From an uncultured Olsenella sp. (GTDB lineage Bacteria; Actinomycetota; Coriobacteriia; Coriobacteriales; Atopobiaceae), in NCBI GenBank assembly GCA_947253595.1, contig CAMXZR010000010.1, positions 1 to 29,130 on the forward strand: 29,130 nucleotides of DNA. Direction: 5' to 3'. Position 1 is the stretch's first letter, and each line of letters opens with the position of its first letter. The translations under genes and the position numbers were made by a program. The notes beneath the pieces were generated by a model. That model was not told where the DNA came from. It did no database searches and saw nothing but the letters and a program-made list of their open reading frames with translations. Positions 23,802 through 29,130 of the stretch are shown here, piece after piece.

Positions 23802-24650
23802 ATGAAGGTGCTGCTCGTTCCCAACTACTCCCGCCCTGAGGCCATGGAGGGCGCAAGCCGCCTTGCCGCATGGCTCGAGGGGGAGGGCGTTGAGCTGCAG
23901 TGGGCCCACGACAAGAAGCTCTTCCCGGACCGCGTCGTGGACATGCAGGGCGTGGACCTGGTGGTTTCGCTCGGGGGCGACGGCACGCTACTCAGGGCCG
24001 CGCGCATCGTGGGCTACCAGGAGATACCCCTGCTCGGACTCTCGTACGGGCATCTGGGCTTCCTCACTGCAGGTGGCCCCTCCGACATGATAGAGACCGT
24101 GGCGAGCGCCCTTGCGGGAGAGCTCCATGCCTCCCACCGCGCGACCCTGGACGTGGAGGTCGAGTTCGATCTGCCGGACGGCAGCTCACAGTCCAGGCGC
24201 GCCTTCGCCCTCAATGACCTCTCGCTCACGCATGGCGTGCGAGGCGACATGATCGAGTTCGACGTCGCCGTGTCCGACCACCACATCGAGCGCCTCCGTG
24301 GCGACGGCTTCGTGGTGGCCACGGCGACCGGCTCCACCGGCTATGCCCTCGCCGCGGGCGGGCCCATCGTCACCCCGGAGTTCGCAGGCATGATCTGCGT
24401 GCCTGTGGCACCGCACTCCATCAGGGCGCGCGCCTTCCTGACCGCTTCCTCCGATGTGGTCGAGATCGCGATCAGCCCCGAGCGCCACGCGGAGCGCCTC
24501 TTCTTCTCGGACGGGCAGCCCATGGATTGCGGGCCGCGCGGCGTGCGTGCCACCGTGAGGCGCGGCCCGGGCGACATCATCCTCCTCGACCGCAGCTCCA
24601 AGAGCTTCTACCAGTCGGTCTCGCGCGTGTTCTATGGAGAGAACCGCTGA
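23802..24650 (+). CDS. nadK: NAD kinase
   Basis: Phosphorylates NAD to NADP, the only route to NADP in bacteria. The 282-residue product carries GGDGT at 58-62, the second nucleotide motif ALND at 136-139 (most NAD kinases have NE here) and the Gly-rich ATATGSTGYALAAGGP at 173-188. ATG 23802 is chosen over an upstream in-frame ATG at 23751, which overlaps the predicted promoter; AAGGGG lies about eight bases upstream. The TGA stop shares its A with the ATG of recN, so the two are translationally coupled, the arrangement common in actinobacteria. Confidence 0.95.
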   Translation: MKVLLVPNYSRPEAMEGASRLAAWLEGEGVELQWAHDKKLFPDRVVDMQGVDLVVSLGGDGTLLRAARIVGYQEIPLLGLSYGHLGFLTAGGPSDMIETVASALAGELHASHRATLDVEVEFDLPDGSSQSRRAFALNDLSLTHGVRGDMIEFDVAVSDHHIERLRGDGFVVATATGSTGYALAAGGPIVTPEFAGMICVPVAPHSIRARAFLTASSDVVEIAISPERHAERLFFSDGQPMDCGPRGVRATVRRGPGDIILLDRSSKSFYQSVSRVFYGENR

Positions 24651-26290
24651 TGATCGATCAGCTCCACGTCCAGGACGTCGCGCTCATCCATGACGCGACC
24701 GTAGAGCCCTCGGCGGGCCTCACCGTCCTCACGGGCGAGACGGGCGCGGGCAAGTCCGCGCTGCTCTCGTCCGTCAAGCTGCTCATGGGCGAGCGTGCGG
24801 ACGCGGGGGCGGTACGCGAGGGGAGCGACTCCCTGATCGTCGAGGGGCGGCTCTTCTTGGCCGGAGGCGACGGGGAGGGCATCGTGGTGCGTCGTCAGGT
24901 GGAGGCCAGCGGCCGCGGCAGGGTGCAGGTGGACGGGCGCATGGCGTCGGTGAGGGAGCTCGCCGAGGGCGTGGGTGCGAGCATCGACCTCTGCGGTCAG
25001 CACGAGCACCAGAGGCTCCTGCAGGTGGCGAGTCACGTGGACCTCCTGGATGGCTGGGCGGGAGAAGACGTCACGGCGGCGCGGGAGTCCTACGCCCAGG
25101 CCCTGGCGGATGTCCAGGCCGCCCATGCCGAGCTAGAGCGCGTGACGGATATGAGCCGGTCCGCAGACGAGCGCGTGGACGAGGCTACCTTCGTTCTCAG
25201 GCGCATAGACGAGGTGGGACCCACGGAGGGCGAGCTCGAGGAGCTCGAGCGGCAGCTGCCCGTGGCCGAGCACGCCGAGGCGCTGCTCAGGGCCACCGGA
25301 GGGGCGCATGAGTCCATACTGGGCGACGAGGGTGTGTCCGACGCCCTCGCCTCCGCCGTGTCGGAGCTCAGGGACGCCTCGGCTTACGACGAGCGCCTCG
25401 CCGTCTTCGCCGAACGGCTCGAGTCCAGCCTCATAGACGTGGAGGACGTGGCCTCGGAGCTCAGGCGCTACCGCGACTCCCTCGACTTCGACCAGGACTC
25501 CCTGGAGCGCATGCAGACACGCATGTCGCAGCTCCAGGGGCTCCTGCGCAGCTACGGCCCCCGCATGAAGGACGTCCTCGACTGCCGCTACAGGGCGGCC
25601 GAGCTCGTGGATGCCGCCCGTGACGGCAGCGCCCTCGTGGCGCGCGCCAAGGAGGTGCTCGACTCGGCCGAGGCAAGGCTTGCCAGCCGCGCCGACGAGC
25701 TCGACGCCCTGCGCGCCGCAGCGGCACCCGAGCTCTCTCGCGCCGTCTGCGAGCAGATGGCCTACCTCGAGATGGACACCGCACGGCTCGAGGTGGCCCA
25801 GAGGAGGCTGCCGCGCGCCCAGTGGACCGCGGCGGGTGCCAGCACCGTCGAGCTCATGTACCGCCCTGCGAAGGGCCTGGCCGCCCGTCCCCTCAGGAGG
25901 ATTGCCTCGGGGGGCGAGGTGAGCCGCGTGATGCTCGCCTGCAAGGTGGTCCTGGGCGAGGCGGATGGCACTGAGACGCTGGTCTTCGACGAGGTCGACG
26001 CAGGGGTGGGCGGAAGCACTGCCGTCGCCCTCGCCCAGGTGCTTGCGCGCCTCGCCCGCAGCCACCAGGTCATCGTGGTCACCCACCTCGCGCAGGTGGC
26101 GGTCATGGCGGAGCGGCACTACCTGGTGTCGAAGAGCGCGGGGGCCCTGCCCCAGACTACAATCAGCCCCATCGAGGGGGAGGCGCGCGTCGTCGAGGTC
26201 GCCCGCATGCTCTCGGGGGACGCGAGTGAGGCGTCCCTCGCCCACGCGCGCCAGATGCTCGAGGCCGCGTCGGCGGATCGGGCGCTCTAG
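24650..26290 (+). CDS. recN: DNA repair protein RecN
   Basis: RecN is an SMC-like ATPase that acts at double-strand breaks. The 546-residue product has Walker A GETGAGKS at 29-36, the CGQHEHQRLL Q-loop region, two coiled-coil arms around a central segment, the ABC signature ASGGEVSRVMLA and Walker B TLVFDEVDAGVGG, all intact. The length is slightly short of the usual 550-580. ATG 24650 overlaps the nadK stop. Frames further upstream in the same register are inside nadK. No LexA-type box is seen before it, consistent with coupling to nadK rather than its own damage-inducible promoter. Confidence 0.96.
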   Translation: MIDQLHVQDVALIHDATVEPSAGLTVLTGETGAGKSALLSSVKLLMGERADAGAVREGSDSLIVEGRLFLAGGDGEGIVVRRQVEASGRGRVQVDGRMASVRELAEGVGASIDLCGQHEHQRLLQVASHVDLLDGWAGEDVTAARESYAQALADVQAAHAELERVTDMSRSADERVDEATFVLRRIDEVGPTEGELEELERQLPVAEHAEALLRATGGAHESILGDEGVSDALASAVSELRDASAYDERLAVFAERLESSLIDVEDVASELRRYRDSLDFDQDSLERMQTRMSQLQGLLRSYGPRMKDVLDCRYRAAELVDAARDGSALVARAKEVLDSAEARLASRADELDALRAAAAPELSRAVCEQMAYLEMDTARLEVAQRRLPRAQWTAAGASTVELMYRPAKGLAARPLRRIASGGEVSRVMLACKVVLGEADGTETLVFDEVDAGVGGSTAVALAQVLARLARSHQVIVVTHLAQVAVMAERHYLVSKSAGALPQTTISPIEGEARVVEVARMLSGDASEASLAHARQMLEAASADRAL

Positions 26291-26295
26291 CCCCG

Positions 26296-26327
26296 TCCCC
26301 CTCGCCTGGTTGGGGGCAGAAGGGGGA
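26296..26327 (+). terminator. Weak hairpin after recN
   Basis: TCCCCCT/AGGGGGA (26296-26302, 26321-26327) can pair six bases after the recN stop. An overlapping alternative pairing exists and there is no T run. Confidence 0.35.
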
Positions 26328-26451
26328 GCCCGGTCTGGCGTGTTACTCTCGCCTCCCTTGCACTCTCGCCCCGTCCTCTTCCGTCCCCTTGCCGGCGTCT
26401 GCGCTTTATGAAAAAAATCCCCCTCGCGCGTATTGCCCGCCGTGCTCGTCG

Positions 26452-26457
26452 TACAAT
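26452..26457 (+). promoter_or_regulatory. -10 element of pyrG
   Basis: TACAAT lies 50 bases before the pyrG ATG. The -35 zone is poor. The leader of about 40 bases has no clear attenuator hairpin, so the CTP-sensing pyrG leader known from Bacillus is not evident. Confidence 0.5.
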
Positions 26458-26506
26458 CGAGTCCCGTGGATAAGTCGTATTGACTCGTTGCGGGAGGCCA
26501 AATCTA

Positions 26507-28174
26507 ATGACCAAGCACATATTCGTCACCGGCGGCGTCGTCTCTTCCCTGGGGAAGGGCATCTGCGCCGCCTCGCTGGGCAGGCTCCTCAAGTCCAGGG
26601 GCTACAAGGTCATGATGCAGAAGGCCGACCCCTACCTCAACGTCGACCCGGGCACCATGAGCCCCTTCCAGCACGGCGAGGTCTTCGTCACCGAGGACGG
26701 CAAGGAGACCGATCTCGACCTGGGCCACTACGAGCGCTTCATTGACGAGAACCTTGCTCGCGAGTCCAACTTCACCACGGGCGCCATCTACCAGTCGCTC
26801 ATCTCGCGCGAGAGGGCGGGAGACTTCCTGGGCGGCACCGTGCAGGTCGTTCCCCACGTCACCAACGCCATCAAGGCGCGCTTCCTGCGCGTCGAGGAGC
26901 AGACCTCCGCTGACGTGGTGATCACCGAGCTCGGCGGCACCATCGGCGATATCGAGGGCCAGCCCTTCGTCGAGGCGATCAGGGAGTTTCGCAAGGAGAA
27001 GGGCGCGGGCAACTGCGTCGTGATCCACGTGAGCCTGGTACCCTACATCGCCGCGGCGCACGAGGTCAAGACCAAGCCCACCCAGCACTCCGTGAAGGAG
27101 CTCCGCTCCATGGGCATCCAGCCCGACTTCATCGTCTGCCGCTCGGACCACGAGGTGGACGCCTCCATCCGCGCTAAGATCGCGAGCTTCTGCGACGTCG
27201 CCGAGGACTGCGTCTTCGAGAACTCCGACTGCCCCTCGATCTACGACGTCCCCGCGCACCTCGCGGAGCAGGACTTCGACCTCAAGGTGCTGGAGCGTCT
27301 GTGCCTCGAGCCCCGCGAGCGTGACCTGGCTGACTGGGCCCGCTTCACCGACGCCATGCATGAGGCGAATCGCCGCGAGGACGCCGTCACCATCAAGGTC
27401 GTGGGCAAGTACACCCAGCTGCCCGACGCCTACCTCTCCGTCATCGAGGCCCTGCACCACTCCGGCGTCTACTACGGCCGCAACGTGAGGATCGACCTGG
27501 TGGACGGCGAGGAGCTCGACGAGTCCAACGCGGACGAGGTTCTGGGTGGCGCGGACGGCATCCTCGTGCCCGGTGGCTTCGGCCTGCGCGGCATAGAGGG
27601 CAAGATCCTCTCGGCCCACCGCGCCCGCACGCAGCTCGTGCCCTACCTGGGCGTGTGCCTGGGCCTGCAGGTCGCCGTCTGCGAGTTCGCCCGCTACGCC
27701 TGCGACATGGCCGGGGCCACCTCCACGGAGTTCGTCCCCGACGCCGAGTTCCCCGTGATCGACCTCATGCCCGACCAGGAGGACGTGACCGAGAAGGGCG
27801 GCACCATGCGCCTGGGCGCCTATCCCTGCAAGCTGGGGGAGGGCAGCCTCGCCCGCGAGGCCTACGGAGAGGAGCTGGTCTACGAGCGTCACCGCCACCG
27901 CTTCGAGGTCAACAACGCCTACCGCGCCAGGCTCGAGGCCACGGGCCTGCGCCTGAGCGGACTCTCGCCCGACGAGCGCCTGGTCGAGATGGTCGAGCTT
28001 CCCGAGGACGTGCATCCCTGGTTCGTGGCGACCCAGGCGCACCCCGAGTTCAAGAGCCGCCCGACCAACCCCGCCCCGCTCTTCCGCGAGTTCGTGCGCG
28101 CCTCGATCGCGCACCACGAGGGCTGCGGGCGTATCTCCGTGGAACCCCTGCACGCAGAGGGCAAGGAGGCGTAG
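26507..28174 (+). CDS. pyrG: CTP synthase
   Basis: Makes CTP from UTP, ATP and glutamine, the last step of pyrimidine nucleotide synthesis. The 555-residue product has the amidoligase domain beginning TKHIFVTGGVVSSLGKG, with ELGGTIGDIEGQPF at 141-154. The C-terminal glutaminase domain has the oxyanion PGGFG (355-359), nucleophile C384 in GVCLGLQ, and H512/E514 in AHPEF. All catalytic parts are present. ATG 26507 has GGGAGG nine bases upstream. The nine codons before it are not conserved. xerD starts one base after its stop. Confidence 0.97.
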   Translation: MTKHIFVTGGVVSSLGKGICAASLGRLLKSRGYKVMMQKADPYLNVDPGTMSPFQHGEVFVTEDGKETDLDLGHYERFIDENLARESNFTTGAIYQSLISRERAGDFLGGTVQVVPHVTNAIKARFLRVEEQTSADVVITELGGTIGDIEGQPFVEAIREFRKEKGAGNCVVIHVSLVPYIAAAHEVKTKPTQHSVKELRSMGIQPDFIVCRSDHEVDASIRAKIASFCDVAEDCVFENSDCPSIYDVPAHLAEQDFDLKVLERLCLEPRERDLADWARFTDAMHEANRREDAVTIKVVGKYTQLPDAYLSVIEALHHSGVYYGRNVRIDLVDGEELDESNADEVLGGADGILVPGGFGLRGIEGKILSAHRARTQLVPYLGVCLGLQVAVCEFARYACDMAGATSTEFVPDAEFPVIDLMPDQEDVTEKGGTMRLGAYPCKLGEGSLAREAYGEELVYERHRHRFEVNNAYRARLEATGLRLSGLSPDERLVEMVELPEDVHPWFVATQAHPEFKSRPTNPAPLFREFVRASIAHHEGCGRISVEPLHAEGKEA

Positions 28175-28175
28175 C

Positions 28176-29130
28176 TTGGGAGAGAGCCTCGACAGGGCCT
28201 GCCGAGACTACCTTGCCTACCTCGCCGTCGAGCGGGGTAGCTCGCAAAACACCATCCAGTCGTACGGGCGCGACCTCGAGCGCTACCTGGCCTTCCTGGC
28301 AAGGCGCGGCGTGGTCGCGCCCGACGACATCACGAGGGAGGATGCGGAGGCCCACGTGAGGGAGCTCCACGAGATGGGCCTGGCCTCGTCCTCGGTCCAG
28401 AGGGCGGCCTCGGCCATGAAGGGCTTCCACCGCTTCATGGTCGCCGAGCAGATCTGCGAGAATCACCCCACCGCCGACCTGGCGCTTCCCAAGAAGCCCG
28501 AGCGCCTGCCCGACGTCATCTCGCGCGAGGACGCGGCTCGCCTCCTCGACGAGCCCTTCCGCGTCGACCCCCGGCCCAAGGCGCGCCAGACGGGTGAGCC
28601 CGACCGCGGCAACGTGGCCGCCTTTCGTCGGGACAAGGCCATCCTGGAGCTGCTCTATGGCTGCGGGCTGCGGGTGTCCGAGCTCTGCGGGCTGGACCTG
28701 AGGGACGTGGTCCTGGAGGAGGAGCTGCTCCGGGTCATGGGGAAGGGGTCCAAGGAACGGGTCGTGCCCGTGCTGGGGGCGGCCGCGCGGGCGCTTGGGG
28801 ACTACCTCGGCGAGTGGCGACCCCTGCTCGTCGCCCACGGGAGGCCGGGTCCGGCCGTCTTCCTGAGCCTGAGGGGAAGCCGCATCACGCGCCAGGCCGT
28901 GCACGCGCTGGTGGAGCGCTACGGTCGCATGGTGGGAATCGAGGGGCTCCATCCCCACACGCTGAGGCACAGCTACGCGACGCATCTGCTCGAGGGCGGC
29001 ATGGACCTGAGGATGGTCCAGGAGCTTCTGGGGCACGCGTCGGTCTCGACCACCCAGCTCTACACCCACGTCGACCGCAGCCACATTCGCATGGCCTACC
29101 TCCAGGCGCATCCGAGGGCCGGGCTGAGGG
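28176..29130 (+). CDS. xerD: Site-specific tyrosine recombinase XerD (partial at right edge)
   Basis: XerD resolves chromosome dimers at dif with XerC. The frame is open from TTG 28176 to the window end (318 codons), so only the last few residues can be missing. The start is fixed by AAGGAGG six bases upstream, within the end of pyrG. The N-terminal SAM-like core-binding domain (to about 105) precedes the catalytic domain with R166, K190, H261, R264, H287 and nucleophile Y296 in TQLYTHV, a complete set. Residues about 126-150 form an Arg/Pro/Gly-rich insert longer than in E. coli XerD. The position after pyrG matches the actinobacterial recN-pyrG-xerD neighbourhood, supporting XerD over a phage integrase. 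Confidence 0.92.
   Translation, partial: MGESLDRACRDYLAYLAVERGSSQNTIQSYGRDLERYLAFLARRGVVAPDDITREDAEAHVRELHEMGLASSSVQRAASAMKGFHRFMVAEQICENHPTADLALPKKPERLPDVISREDAARLLDEPFRVDPRPKARQTGEPDRGNVAAFRRDKAILELLYGCGLRVSELCGLDLRDVVLEEELLRVMGKGSKERVVPVLGAAARALGDYLGEWRPLLVAHGRPGPAVFLSLRGSRITRQAVHALVERYGRMVGIEGLHPHTLRHSYATHLLEGGMDLRMVQELLGHASVSTTQLYTHVDRSHIRMAYLQAHPRAGLR

Noticed and set aside
26458..26506. Bacillus-type pyrG attenuator with reiterative start
   Set aside because: No G-run at the predicted start and no leader terminator hairpin.
26504..28153. 549-codon minus-strand frame opposite pyrG
   Set aside because: Shadow of a complete CTP synthase; no start context or motif.

Overview
The window is about 29 kb of GC-rich bacterial chromosome. 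It most resembles an actinobacterium of the class Coriobacteriia (Olsenella, Atopobium or Collinsella type). The reasons are high GC, frequent GTG and TTG starts, a mannose-family PTS next to a DUF956 gene, and the tlyA-nadK-recN-pyrG-xerD order. The taxon is inferred from gene content, not from a marker search. Most of the window is core housekeeping DNA with short intergenic gaps. No prophage, insertion sequence or CRISPR array is visible.

Region 1 (1-7050). A partial membrane protein with a Ser/Thr/Gly-rich tail runs off the left edge and is divergent from class II fructose-bisphosphate aldolase. A diacylglycerol-kinase-family lipid kinase, a tRNA-Pro/tRNA-Gly pair, a hexameric-type glutamate dehydrogenase and a coiled-coil DUF2130 protein follow. 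Region 2 (7050-11640) looks more accessory: a frameshifted unrecognised gene remnant, an intracellular-type GH13 alpha-amylase, an AAA_14/DUF4143 ATPase, and a 550-bp non-coding stretch. That stretch holds a symmetric array of four 18-bp boxes upstream of tRNA-Leu.

Region 3 (11640-15115) is the protein quality-control cluster tig-clpP-clpX. Region 4 (15280-16850, minus strand) is tcdA-tatD. Region 5 (16850-20562) is a mannose-type PTS operon (IIAB, IIC, IID, then DUF956). It sits behind an AT-rich promoter island with an operator-like dyad over the -10 and a structured 5' leader. Region 6 (20563-29130) is informational and housekeeping: efp; asp23-like gene-nusB-xseB-tlyA; nadK-recN with overlapping stop and start; pyrG-xerD. 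xerD runs off the right edge.

The most interesting non-coding signal is the four-box dyad at 11296-11430. Two close partial matches lie at the tcdA/PTS divergent promoter region (16925-16937 and 17074-17088). They suggest a dispersed repeat family or a regulator site that coding annotation does not explain.
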